Of a stretch of DNA of 64,000 nt, positions 8,308-15,957 are shown piece by piece. Location: contig NZ_ATAY01000094.1 of assembly GCF_000421965.1 (NCBI RefSeq), positions 1 through 64,000 of the forward strand, read 5' to 3'. A model generated the notes under the pieces. That model had not been told where the DNA came from, made no database searches, and saw nothing but the letters and a program-made list of their open reading frames with translations. The position numbers and the translations under genes are program-made. Each line of letters starts with the position of its first letter. The first letter of the stretch is position 1. Origin of the DNA: Ruminiclostridium papyrosolvens C7. GTDB taxonomy: Bacteria; Bacillota; Clostridia; Acetivibrionales; DSM-1351.

Positions 8308-9543
8308 TCATACTGCTTTGTCCTCGGGAAGAGTTGGCATAATGTATTCAGTTTTGTTTTTTAACATACCGTACACAATATTTACAAGCCTGCGCATAAT
8401 GCAGACAAGAGCCTGTACCTTTGTTTTGTTCTCTGCAAGCTTTCGGTTATAGTATTCAAGAAATACCGGATTTCTAGGCAGTCCACTCCCTTTGGCTATC
8501 TGTATCTGCTGTATCGCCATAAAGTAGAATATCCCATGTAACGTCCTGTTTCCCTGCTTTGACTTCTGCTCCGTTCCCTTTCCTGCCGAACTGAATTTTA
8601 CAGGTGCTATCCCTGCAAAACGGGCGAGCTTGTTAGGGTTGTCAAATCTCATAATGTCCCCTATTTCAGCTAATAGTGCAGCAGCAGTAACAGTGTCTAC
8701 CCCAGGCATTGATTCAAGCTTGTAGCCCATTATAGCCAGTATGCGTTCAAGTTCAGCCTCTACCTTTGTTATTTCTTGTTTTTTGAATTTAATATCTGCT
8801 ACAAGGCTTTTTACAAGAAAGTCCCTTGAATCTTGAAACTTCCTCTTTGGTATATTATCTTTCTCTATGAGGTCTAATATAGTCAGTGCCTTCTTTGTAG
8901 AACACGCATTATTACTGTGCTTGCGAAGAAATTCAGTTAACTTTTCCACTTCTATAGCCTGCAAATGACAGGGCGAAGGATATTCTTCCCAAAATGCCAA
9001 AGCAGTCTTACCGTCAACATCAGAAAAAAACTGTGTATAGCTTGGATAACTGTGTGATAGCTGGACATGAAGCTGGTTATTTACAGCAGTCAAAGCCTTT
9101 ACAAGTCCATTTCGCCTTGCTACAAGCTGTGCAAGCGTCCAAAATGAGTCCTGTGGATTGGCATCCGGCAGTATTTCCAGTTTACTCAATAGTACATTGG
9201 CTATGCAGAAAGCATCCCATCCATCCGATTTTTGTGTAGTCGGGTAACTTTTACGTTCTGAATGAGATAAAGCAGAGTTAACCTCTTTGACTATCTGCTT
9301 GTTTTCCAAAAGAAACACAGCTAAGGAACGTCCATAACCACCCGTATCCTCCAACCCGAACATAGGGACAAGTTCATTTTTTGCATACTTACGAACCCTA
9401 TTTAAAAACTCAGGGAATGCGTGCGGTCTGTTCTCAAATGTTATTTCATCTAGCCTTTCGTTCCAACAGTTGATAATAACTGCTGTATGGGTGTCTTTGT
9501 GCACGTCAAGACCTACATATACGTACTTTTGTTTATAATGCAT
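8308..9543 (-). CDS. IS110 family transposase
   Basis: A full-length 411-residue recombinase. The N-terminal RuvC-like domain carries the DEDD residues: D13 in VGLDVHKD, E65 in GLEDTGGYG, and D107/D110 in KSDGWDA. The C-terminal transposase-20 domain shows MPGVDTVTAAALLAEIGDI and FAGIAPVKFSSAGKG, which contains the catalytic-serine region. I place the start at ATG 9543, eight bases after AAGGAG. A GTG three codons earlier overlaps that site. These enzymes insert without classical target duplications, using an RNA from the element's noncoding end to choose donor and target DNA. Confidence 0.9.
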   Translation of the reverse strand: MHYKQKYVYVGLDVHKDTHTAVIINCWNERLDEITFENRPHAFPEFLNRVRKYAKNELVPMFGLEDTGGYGRSLAVFLLENKQIVKEVNSALSHSERKSYPTTQKSDGWDAFCIANVLLSKLEILPDANPQDSFWTLAQLVARRNGLVKALTAVNNQLHVQLSHSYPSYTQFFSDVDGKTALAFWEEYPSPCHLQAIEVEKLTEFLRKHSNNACSTKKALTILDLIEKDNIPKRKFQDSRDFLVKSLVADIKFKKQEITKVEAELERILAIMGYKLESMPGVDTVTAAALLAEIGDIMRFDNPNKLARFAGIAPVKFSSAGKGTEQKSKQGNRTLHGIFYFMAIQQIQIAKGSGLPRNPVFLEYYNRKLAENKTKVQALVCIMRRLVNIVYGMLKNKTEYIMPTLPEDKAV

Positions 9544-9552
9544 CAACCCCAC

Positions 9553-9750
9553 TCCTTATCAATTCTTCCCTACAAAAAAAACGTCGGCAACCTCAGCGTC
9601 AAGCGTTAACCTCCTTTGCAAGAAGTCCGCATGGGGGCGACAACCTATCCATCCCTTTTTTAGAGAATTACATGATATTTTTATATATTTAGGGCAATTC
9701 CGGTACTTGTAGCGTTAGTCATTGACCCGCATTCCCAGAATTGCCAAATG
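9553..9750 (-). ncRNA. Candidate IS110 bridge RNA region
   Basis: This noncoding segment is upstream of the transposase, where IS110-group elements encode their bridge RNA. It shows a strong pairing of GGCAATTC (near 9746) with GAATTGCC (near 9690). A GC-rich segment between about 9575 and 9650 could form the two guide-loop stems. No exact loops were assigned. The position is known family biology; the structure is inferred. Confidence 0.5.
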
Positions 9751-9753
9751 TAC

Positions 9754-9933
9754 TTAATTTTCACTTTCCAGTGATATAACCTTCAGTGTTAGCTGTCCTT
9801 GCTTCTCTTCAACAATAAATTTCTTTCCTTGTATGAATCCCAGTTTTTCCAACCACTTGCCCTGTATTCTGATTTGAGGGATTTCAGAGTTATTTATATA
9901 AGTGCTATAAACCGTTAATAATCTCACTTGCAT
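9754..9933 (-). CDS. SymE-like toxin domain protein (short)
   Basis: Fifty-nine residues starting MQVRLLTVYSTYINNSEIPQ. The core IRIQGKWLEKLGFIQGKKF and the following beta segment match the SymE/AbrB-type pattern (I-R-I-x-G-x-W-L-x-x-A/L-G-F). SymE proteins are described as RNA-targeting toxins or nucleoid-type DNA-binding proteins with an AbrB-like fold. The ATG lies inside the end of the upstream DUF6809-like gene (10-base overlap), pointing to translational coupling. The gene stops right at the IS110 left end, so the last residues could have been altered by that insertion, although the length is normal for short family members. Confidence 0.65.
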   Translation of the reverse strand: MQVRLLTVYSTYINNSEIPQIRIQGKWLEKLGFIQGKKFIVEEKQGQLTLKVISLESEN

Positions 9934-10223
9934 AATGCTTCCCTGCCTAACTGCTCAATGGTTCTAGCGATTCTGATTCCGTCCAGCAAGCCCTGTTTGT
10001 ATAAGCCATCCTGTATAATAGCCTGTTGAGCAGTTTCCAGTTCTTCCAGTTTAATAAATAATTGCTGCATATCCTCTGGCATCTTTTGATTGATTTCTTC
10101 CTGCATTTCATTTATTTTTAAGTCCAGCTTTCTATATTCACCATTGAAGCAACATATTCTTGCACTAATATCAATGGAACGTTCAGTGACAAAATCCTTA
10201 AAATACTTCTTTAACCCTCGCAT
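9924..10223 (-). CDS. DUF6809-like small helical protein
   Basis: Ninety-nine residues, predicted all-helical. ISARICCFNGEYRKLDLKIN is followed by a coiled region and a C-terminal GLLDGIRIARTIEQLG motif. That layout matches the DUF6809 proteins often found on Firmicutes mobile elements. It overlaps both neighbours: its start lies inside the resolvase end (13-base overlap) and its end covers the SymE-like start. The function is unknown. The context suggests an accessory role for the resolvase or a linker gene in the cassette. Confidence 0.6.
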   Translation of the reverse strand: MRGLKKYFKDFVTERSIDISARICCFNGEYRKLDLKINEMQEEINQKMPEDMQQLFIKLEELETAQQAIIQDGLYKQGLLDGIRIARTIEQLGREALCK

Positions 10224-10840
10224 ACAGCTCCCTCCCTGCCTTCATACTGCCTTACCAGCTTATAAAATGTGGACTTTTTCAAGTTGAGCCTTCTGCACAT
10301 TTCTACAGCAGTGATTTGATGCCACTTCCATTCAATGTAATTCTGCTCCCACTCCTGAGGGTGCTGCATGTTCGGTCTGCCAAACTTCTTCCCTTTGCTT
10401 TTTGCAGCAGCGATGCCTTCCCGCCGTCTCTCTTTGATTTTCAGTCGTTCTTCCTCCGCAAAGTAGCTCAATAGCTGTAATACAATGTCAGCTACAAGAC
10501 TTTCTAAGCCAGTAATGCTGCTGTACTTTGAGGTATCCAGCAAGGGCATGTCCAGCACTACAATGTGAGCCTTTATTACTTTTGTTATCTCATGCCACTC
10601 GTTCAATATCTGCTCCTTGTCCCTGCCAAAGCGGTCTAAAGACTTGATGTACAGTGTGTCTCCTTCCCGCAAGTGCCTTTTTAGCCCCTGATACACTGCT
10701 CTATCAAAGTCTTTTCCTGATTGCTTTTCAACGTAAATGTCCCGTTCATCAAGCCCCATGCTTAAAAATTCTTTCATCTGCCTGTCCAAGTTCTGGTCCT
10801 TGCTGCTCACTCTCGCATAAGCGAATTTTTTAGCCTGCAT
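10211..10840 (-). CDS. Small serine recombinase (resolvase/invertase family)
   Basis: A 209-residue protein. The N-terminal catalytic domain starts FAYARVSSKDQNLDRQ with catalytic S12, followed by the active-site arginine region LYIKSLDRFGRDKEQI. A long E helix follows (EEERLKIKERRREGIAAAKS), then a C-terminal Hin-type helix-turn-helix (WHQITAVEMCRRLNLKKSTF). I chose ATG 10840 over the ATG at 10870 because it lies 4-5 bases after GGTGAT and begins right at the conserved domain. Such enzymes resolve multimers or invert segments by cutting two-base staggered sites. First gene of a three-gene overlapping operon. Confidence 0.85.
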   Translation of the reverse strand: MQAKKFAYARVSSKDQNLDRQMKEFLSMGLDERDIYVEKQSGKDFDRAVYQGLKRHLREGDTLYIKSLDRFGRDKEQILNEWHEITKVIKAHIVVLDMPLLDTSKYSSITGLESLVADIVLQLLSYFAEEERLKIKERRREGIAAAKSKGKKFGRPNMQHPQEWEQNYIEWKWHQITAVEMCRRLNLKKSTFYKLVRQYEGREGAVCEG

Positions 10841-10896
10841 AATATCACCTTCCATAATCTTACTGTGCATTTATTGTAAGATGAACCGTTTATAAA

Positions 10897-10923
10897 GGTC
10901 GACCGAATGTTGCACATGTGCAA
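10897..10923. promoter_or_regulatory. Palindromes upstream of the resolvase
   Basis: TTGCACATGTGCAA (10910-10923) is a perfect 14-base palindrome, and GGTCGACC (10897-10904) is a second one 5 bases away. Both lie 57-83 bases upstream of the resolvase start, the usual place for a crossover/res site or autorepressor operator. Confidence 0.45.
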
Positions 10924-11002
10924 AAATGCGGTCTGAGGGATTTATGCACGCTCTTTTCAGCACTTTTCACCCAGTGCGTAAAAGTACACTTTTTCAAACG
11001 CT

Positions 11003-11437
11003 TTAATCAATCGGATAATAGTAGCCCAATTCCTCAAACATCTTATTTAGTTCCTCAGCATTGATCCGATATATGTTCTTTTTTCCTCGTAGCCTCTTGA
11101 TTTCGATTAAACCCAATTCAATGAGCTTATCTTCCGTTTTCCGAACAAGTTTTGGGGACAGGGTTAGCATATAAGCTAAATCCTCTGTACGGGAATGAAA
11201 GGAATTATGTTTGTCCAATTGATTATTCAGTTCATCACGAAACCCCAACATAACTATCAGACCATAAACATCAGCAAGGTAAATGTTCGTCTTGTTGCGG
11301 GGACCTATATAGCATATATCTCTAAACCACCTACGTATTAATGTACTGCTCGGTATAAAAACACCATTATGAGTAATTTGATAAAAAGCATTTTCCCAAG
11401 AATTATTTGCAAAGTTTTGGCTATTAGTATTTAACAT
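11003..11437 (-). CDS. Winged-helix protein, possible replication or plasmid-maintenance factor
   Basis: About 144 residues from ATG 11437, which has GGAGG eight bases upstream (an earlier ATG at 11452 overlaps that site). The second half carries a clear winged helix: RTEDLAYMLTLSPKLVRKTE, then a wing KRLRGKKNIYRIN. The N-terminal half has a Trp/Arg-rich segment (TLIRRWFRDICYIGP). The family was not recognised. Its neighbours (resolvase, iteron-like repeats, another winged-helix protein) suggest a role in replication or partition of a plasmid-like element. Confidence 0.6.
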   Translation of the reverse strand: MLNTNSQNFANNSWENAFYQITHNGVFIPSSTLIRRWFRDICYIGPRNKTNIYLADVYGLIVMLGFRDELNNQLDKHNSFHSRTEDLAYMLTLSPKLVRKTEDKLIELGLIEIKRLRGKKNIYRINAEELNKMFEELGYYYPID

Positions 11438-11653
11438 GGCAAAATCCTCCATTTCAGCCGAGTAAATGTTAATATATGGAATCCCATATAGGCAGACTCC
11501 GGGGATGAAAAGATATACAGTTTTTCAAAGCAAAAACTATAGGAGAATATATAAAACTCTGTAAAATCTCAAAATATTTTTATAAAAAAATAAAGCGAGT
11601 GCCTAAAATCTAAACACTCACTTCATTCATATAACTTGTATTTGCTGTACTGC

Positions 11654-12145
11654 TTATTTTGCTATAGCGTTTTCAGTAGAAACTGATTCTGTAGCTTTGT
11701 TTGCCGGCGCGGGCTTTTTCCTGTTCACGTTGCTTGCTATGTATAGCCTGTCCACAGTCAGCTTGTCTACTCCAAACAACGCCTGTACCAATGCAAATAT
11801 GCCCTGCATAGAGATTCCAGAGTATTGCAGTTTTCCGTCCACATAAAGGCTGGCAGCAAGCACACCACCCCCCTTACAATAAAAAACTTTCACGTCTTTT
11901 TCCTTAACGGGAACATTAAAGCTATTGCTGTAAGTGTCAGTACAATTATCAGGTATGATTCTGCAATTTAACTTTAGCTTTTTATCATTAATTGTAACAT
12001 CTACTTTTTTGGGGGCGGTTTCTACTGCTTCTCCATTGATAACAAACTTGTTCACAAAGCCCATTGCTGCATTTGCTTTAGTCTCATTAGTTTTTTCAAA
12101 AACATTCTTTTGAGTAGTTTCCGTTGCTTTTAATGCTTTACTCAT
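11654..12145 (-). CDS. Unknown protein of the plasmid-like module
   Basis: About 163 residues from ATG 12145, chosen because AAAGGATG lies about 9 bases upstream (the frame is open further to 12196 without such a site). It has no signal peptide or membrane helix. The middle is predicted beta-rich (VDVTINDKKLKLNCRIIPDN, VKVFYCKGGGVLAASLYVDG) and the ends are low-complexity, Ala/Lys-rich. No family was recognised. It is monocistronic between the winged-helix gene and the long noncoding origin-like region. Confidence 0.6.
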   Translation of the reverse strand: MSKALKATETTQKNVFEKTNETKANAAMGFVNKFVINGEAVETAPKKVDVTINDKKLKLNCRIIPDNCTDTYSNSFNVPVKEKDVKVFYCKGGGVLAASLYVDGKLQYSGISMQGIFALVQALFGVDKLTVDRLYIASNVNRKKPAPANKATESVSTENAIAK

Positions 12146-12597
12146 TATACAACATCCTTTCTTTGCTCTTCCTGGGCAGCTTTTTCTTGTTTCCATAATT
12201 TAAGTATACGCTCACTTTTTCAAGATTCCGACCTGAATATACCATCTTTTGTAAATTATTTAGCTTATGCGCCCATTGCATTAGCCCCTATTGCCTATGT
12301 TTTAAAATGCAGTAGCACTAACAGCACGCTATAGCAGCTTAAATTGACGACAAGCAGGCTTACAGCGTTTAAAGCACTACGTAAGCGCTTTATTTACAGC
12401 ACTTTACGCTTTTAACAAAATAATTATTCAGTCTTATTGTTGAACTTTTTATTTTATGCTCTATCCAGTACAAACCATTATTTTTTTGAGAGGTGCTATA
12501 TGTATAACACAAGTTAACCTTTTACATTTTCGCGCGGCGGTGTTATTCTCTCTACTGCTGCTATAGTTCACTTTTTTAAAAACACATATATGATTCT

Positions 12598-12627
12598 CAA
12601 AAATTTTAGCGATGCTAAAAATTTTTG
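12598..12627. repeat. Long AT-rich hairpin
   Basis: CAAAAATTTTAGC (12598-12610) pairs with GCTAAAAATTTTTG (12614-12627) with a GAT loop and a single-base bulge. It could be a terminator, a cruciform or an origin element. Confidence 0.6.
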
Positions 12628-12695
12628 AAGTCTATATTATCTATGTTTTTATCTAAGTAAATGTATTTAAGTATTTATTTATGTATTACTACATT

Positions 12696-12770
12696 GTAGT
12701 AGGAACTTGTATTTTCATAGTAGGAAGCCTGTTACAAAGTAGTAGAATTTTCGCTATGAAGTAGTAGGAA
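12696..12770 (+). repeat. Iteron-like direct repeats, 21-22 bp period
   Basis: Four copies of GTAGTAGGAA or close variants begin at 12696, 12717, 12739 and 12761, spaced 21, 22 and 22 bases. They therefore lie on one face of the helix. The last copy ends 48 bases before the downstream start codon. The layout fits binding sites for a replication initiator or a cooperative regulator. Confidence 0.65.
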
Positions 12771-12818
12771 AAACAACTACATCACAGTTAATTTGTAATT
12801 TTTAGGAGGTTGCGCATA

Positions 12819-13343
12819 ATGAAGAATTATGATTTGAAATTTAGAAAGTCTTTTGTGGCACTCAAACTGATTTTTGGGGGCAACGAGCAAGCATTGATTC
12901 TTGTTGATTTATTAGAAACATACGCATACCGCTGTTCGGAAGAATATGTTAACAGCCATGGTGACGTTGGCATTACAGAAGATGGCTTTTTTGCTAAGAG
13001 CAGAGCATTAATTACAGAGGATACAGGCGTTTTAACTGCTTCTGTAAAAACTGCTGTAGATGCCTTAGTTGAGCAAGGCTTCATAATTGCAACTTCTGAC
13101 AGGTACTTGCAAAAGTACAAGAAGTCAGTAATACATTATCAGCTAAGGCTTAATACTGATATTTATTTGCAAAAAGCTAATGAATATTTAAATAAATCGC
13201 ACCGCCCTGACGATAGAGAAGCTGTTAAAAATATTCTTGTACCTTTTATGAACAAGCTTACGTTTTATGACAATATAATAGAGGCTCTCGGACTTGGCAC
13301 AGAATCGCAAAGAAAGTTTCGGGAACAGAAGAAAAGCTGCTGA
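12819..13343 (+). CDS. Winged-helix protein, putative replication initiator
   Basis: 174 residues from ATG 12819, nine bases after AGGAGG (a TTG three codons upstream overlaps the site). The middle contains a helix-turn-helix/wing (FFAKSRALITEDTGVLTASV, then ALVEQGFIIA and YKKSVIHYQLRLN), similar in layout to the N-terminal domain of plasmid Rep or DnaD-like proteins. The C-terminal 60 residues are helical and basic. It is the only rightward gene of this part and follows iteron-like repeats. I infer a replication-initiation role; a transcription regulator is the alternative. Confidence 0.55.
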   Translation: MKNYDLKFRKSFVALKLIFGGNEQALILVDLLETYAYRCSEEYVNSHGDVGITEDGFFAKSRALITEDTGVLTASVKTAVDALVEQGFIIATSDRYLQKYKKSVIHYQLRLNTDIYLQKANEYLNKSHRPDDREAVKNILVPFMNKLTFYDNIIEALGLGTESQRKFREQKKSC

Positions 13344-13704
13344 TTCACGTTGGCTAAAATTTTCCGGGGATATAAAAAAGGGGTGGTGTACAGCAGGCTA
13401 GTAGAGCCATTATCGGAAGCGTATCCTCGGAAAATGTGAAAATCACACCGCCCGGCATAAAAGCCTTGTAGTTGCTATATTTTAGCGGAATACAATTACA
13501 GTAGCAATATATTTTAAAGCAGTGACAACAAGAACTATAGCGTTGAATTTTTGAAGAAAAAGCTACATTTACAGCGTGAGAGCAGGATTGCTTGCTATGA
13601 AGAAAACAGCACCGCCCCCTACAAAGCAATGCCATTCAAATTTATTATATAATTGCACAGTAAAAACATATATAGCTTACAGACATGACATAATGAAATG
13701 ATAC
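13344..13704 (+). other. Noncoding region with pseudoknot-like pairing order
   Basis: TTTTCCGGGGATA (13360-13372) can pair with TATCCTCGGAAAA (13422-13434). GGGTGGTGT (13381-13389) can pair with ACACCGCCC (13445-13453). The order A-B-A'-B' is that of a pseudoknot. A further CACCGCCC motif recurs near 13609-13616. An open leftward frame across the area lacks a ribosome site and resembles no family. Confidence 0.4.
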
Positions 13705-14094
13705 TTATTTTTTAGATGTTTGGTTTGAAGAGACTCTTTTTAAAAGCTTTATAGCCATATAGGCGGTTTTAATTTCTTCATACAGCTTTTGTAATTCCTC
13801 ATTGCTTGCAGCAGCAGAGATTAAGCCTTCTTCAACTGATAAGCTAATAACTTTATCAGTCAACTCCAGCTCTTGTGCAGAAAACCTCCTTGCAATGTTG
13901 GAAAGTCCTAACAAATAGTCGATAGAACAATTATATAAATTGGCAAGAGCAACCAGCTTTTCAAAGTCAGGGTAGGCTTGCTCTGTTTCATACTTGCCTA
14001 TTGTAGCCCTGCTGACAACTAATTTTTCAGAAACTTCTTTTTGTGTTAGCTTATTCTGTATTCTCAAGTCTTTTAAGCGATTTCCAAAAGACAT
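13705..14094 (-). CDS. XRE-family transcriptional regulator
   Basis: A 129-residue repressor-type protein. The N-terminal lambda-repressor-like helix-turn-helix covers residues 1-65 (LKDLRIQNKLTQKEVSEKL, then VSRATIGKYETEQAYPD and LANLYNCSIDYLLG). A helical C-terminal region probably mediates dimerisation. It is divergently arranged with the small membrane protein gene at 14272, and the shared intergenic region holds that gene's promoter. It probably represses itself and/or the neighbour, as is usual on mobile elements. Confidence 0.85.
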   Translation of the reverse strand: MSFGNRLKDLRIQNKLTQKEVSEKLVVSRATIGKYETEQAYPDFEKLVALANLYNCSIDYLLGLSNIARRFSAQELELTDKVISLSVEEGLISAAASNEELQKLYEEIKTAYMAIKLLKRVSSNQTSKK

Positions 14095-14190
14095 TTATTA
14101 ACACCCCAATTCTATTTACTTCAATGATATTTGAAGCTAATGGGAATGCCAACAAATGCTAATATATAGAACATTTTTAAAACAATTAGG

Positions 14191-14219
14191 TTGTTTATGC
14201 TAATTTTCTTCGCTATAAT
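14191..14219 (+). promoter_or_regulatory. Sigma-A-type promoter
   Basis: TTGTTT (14191-14196) and TATAAT (14214-14219) are separated by 17 bases. The promoter is 53 bases upstream of the membrane-protein start at 14272 and lies in the divergent region shared with the XRE gene. Confidence 0.7.
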
Positions 14220-14271
14220 TGGAAATAAATACTGTACTTTAAAAGTAAAATTACGAAAGGATGAAAAAACA

Positions 14272-14622
14272 ATGCAAACAGCTCCTATGAAACAAACTGC
14301 TACAGCTAAAAAAGCGTTAGAGCATTCTTCACTTGGTAAAACTGCCTTTACGTTAACCTTGATAGGAGACTTCTTTCTGCTCTTTGCGCTTATTGTTACG
14401 ACAATTGCACAAAGTAACGGAAACGAAGCAAAACCCTATTTCTTTGTTGCTCTTTACTGGATTTTTGTGATTCCTTCAACAATTATGGCTATTATGGACT
14501 TGAACAAGCCCAACAGAAAAAAGACTTTGCCGAAAGCTTCTCTAATTCTTGGGTTAGGCATGATAGTAATTGTAATGGTAATAGCAATATTAGCAATGGT
14601 ATTGTTCGTGGCAACCAAGTAG
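14272..14622 (+). CDS. Small membrane protein
   Basis: 116 residues from ATG 14272, preceded by AAAGGATG. The frame is open further upstream, but the earlier TTG lies inside the -35 element. After a polar N-terminus there are three membrane helices: about TAFTLTLIGDFFLLFALIVT, a central FFVALYWIFVIPSTIMAIM and a C-terminal LILGLGMIVIVMVIAILAMV. It has a DUF4190-like feel without a firm match. It is controlled by its own promoter next to the XRE regulator and is followed by a terminator. Function unknown. Confidence 0.65.
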   Translation: MQTAPMKQTATAKKALEHSSLGKTAFTLTLIGDFFLLFALIVTTIAQSNGNEAKPYFFVALYWIFVIPSTIMAIMDLNKPNRKKTLPKASLILGLGMIVIVMVIAILAMVLFVATK

Positions 14623-14650
14623 GCTGCACATTTCTCTATAACCTCATTAT

Positions 14651-14682
14651 CAAACTGCTTGCCACTTGGTTTAAGCAGTTTG
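14651..14682 (+). terminator. Rho-independent terminator
   Basis: CAAACTGCTT (14651-14660) and AAGCAGTTTG (14673-14682) form a perfect 10-base stem followed by ATTCTTTT. It ends the small membrane-protein transcript. Confidence 0.8.
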
Positions 14683-15181
14683 ATTCTTTTATATGCTGAA
14701 GAAAAAAGCACCCGCCCCCACTGTAAATAAAGTCATTTCAGATTTTTATAGTTACAAAAGCAATAATAATAAACAAAATAAAAGTGAAGATACTTGAAGC
14801 TGCTATATGCTCCCACTAAGGCAGTTTTGCAGGGAGAGCCTGTAAATATTATATGGCTCACATTTGCGTGTAACCCTTTATTTTACTGGGTTATTTGGAC
14901 TTTAGTGGATTCTCATATTGACAGGTATTGCGTTATTGCTTATCTGTAGTTTTTTGCGTAAAACAACGTATTTGACGGCCTCCAAGGACACACAGCGACA
15001 GTTTTAAAAAAATCGCCCCTTACTCATAAGTGGCAGACCGCATAGCCTTTGGTATAAGCTGTTTTTACATGCTGCATAGTATAAAGTTACTGCGACAAAT
15101 AAAAATATTGGTATAGAACGTTTTAAAAATTTGCGTTACTATGGTTTCGCTTTATTAGCTTTATGTCTACTGGTTGCAAAA
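14683..15181. other. Gene-free stretch
   Basis: About 500 bases with no supported coding frame, RNA gene or clear repeat. A GCACCCGCCCCC motif near 14709 echoes the CACCGCCC words of the region at 13344-13704. Confidence 0.4.
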
Positions 15182-15215
15182 CAAAAAGAAAGACGGTCAT
15201 CATATAGACGACCGC
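15182..15215 (-). terminator. Terminator of the immunity/Rhs unit
   Basis: On the minus strand CGGTCGTC pairs with GATGACCG (one G-U pair) across a five-base loop, followed by TTTCTTTTTG. It lies 36 bases past the stop of the leftward gene. Confidence 0.75.
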
Positions 15216-15250
15216 CATAATTATGCTCATATTAAGAAATCTTGAAAACC

Positions 15251-15943
15251 TTATTGTAAATCATTAAAAAGTGTAAATATATCACTCTTCAATATCACTG
15301 CTATTTCTGCTTCCTCCGACGTATCTCCCCATCTAAAAATCATATCATTTTCTTGACAAAGGTGAATCGAAAGTCCAAAATAGTCTATTTCATCCTTATA
15401 CCTTCTACTTCTATATTGATTAAATGCTAGTCTAAAGATATCCGTTATTGCTTTCTCAGATAAAAAATCATCTTTCCTACTTGCAATAATTGTATACCTT
15501 TTAGGATTGCTAGATACTACATCCAATACCACTGAAAGGTTTTCAAGCCTAAAGTTAGCAATACTTGAAAAAAACATTTTCCCATCTACTTCAACTTCTA
15601 TTTCGGGTCCTTTAATTAATGTATCAAGTTGCCATTTGGTCTCAAGTAACTTCCACACTTTTTTATGTCTTTCAATTCGAGAGTTTTTATCTTTAACTTC
15701 CACATTTACAAACAGATATAGTTTATGGTCTTTTAAAAAATTCTGATTTGTAAATACCTTTTGGATTTCGCTGCTACATAAATCTTTAAAAGCAGTTCTA
15801 TCGCTTGAACCAAATAACTCTGAGCCATTTATACTAAACACGCTCAAGCTTGGAACCCTTCCTACCCTTTCGCACGCCTCATCTTTATTAAACCATTGAA
15901 AGTAAGAGAACGCATCTTTTTCGATTTCATTCCAAATCTTCAT
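15251..15943 (-). CDS. Probable immunity protein for the Rhs toxin
   Basis: 230 residues from ATG 15943, eight to nine bases after GGAG (a GTG three codons earlier is part of that spacing). It has no signal peptide or membrane segment, so it is a cytoplasmic protein. The family was not recognised. It follows the giant Rhs gene with only a 14-base gap and precedes a terminator, exactly the position of cognate immunity genes in Rhs operons. The inferred role is to bind and block the C-terminal nuclease domain of the upstream protein inside the producing cell. Confidence 0.65.
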   Translation of the reverse strand: MKIWNEIEKDAFSYFQWFNKDEACERVGRVPSLSVFSINGSELFGSSDRTAFKDLCSSEIQKVFTNQNFLKDHKLYLFVNVEVKDKNSRIERHKKVWKLLETKWQLDTLIKGPEIEVEVDGKMFFSSIANFRLENLSVVLDVVSSNPKRYTIIASRKDDFLSEKAITDIFRLAFNQYRSRRYKDEIDYFGLSIHLCQENDMIFRWGDTSEEAEIAVILKSDIFTLFNDLQ

Positions 15944-15957
15944 TGTTATCACTCCAT

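Larger units (their letters stand above)
8284..9753 (-). mobile_element. IS110-family insertion sequence
   Basis: It comprises the IS110 transposase gene and a roughly 200-base noncoding left end upstream of it. The element appears to begin directly at the stop codon of the SymE-like gene (9754) and to end shortly after the transposase stop. As expected for the family, no long terminal inverted repeats were seen, so the boundaries are approximate. Confidence 0.65.
12146..12818. other. Origin-like noncoding region
   Basis: A 670-base AT-rich stretch without genes. It contains short repeats of GCAC/AGCGC-type words around 12300-12410, a GC-rich island CGCGCGGCGG near 12530, a strong hairpin at 12598-12627 and four iteron-like repeats at 12696-12770, all upstream of a winged-helix protein gene. 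The arrangement resembles a plasmid replication origin. Confidence 0.5.

Noticed and set aside
13354..13635. Leftward 93-codon ORF
   Set aside because: Cys-rich composition without a ribosome site or family resemblance; it overlaps the pseudoknot-like element and is treated as noncoding.
14191..14271. Upstream extension of the small membrane protein from TTG 14191
   Set aside because: The TTG is the -35 element of the gene's promoter, and a well-placed ribosome site precedes ATG 14272.
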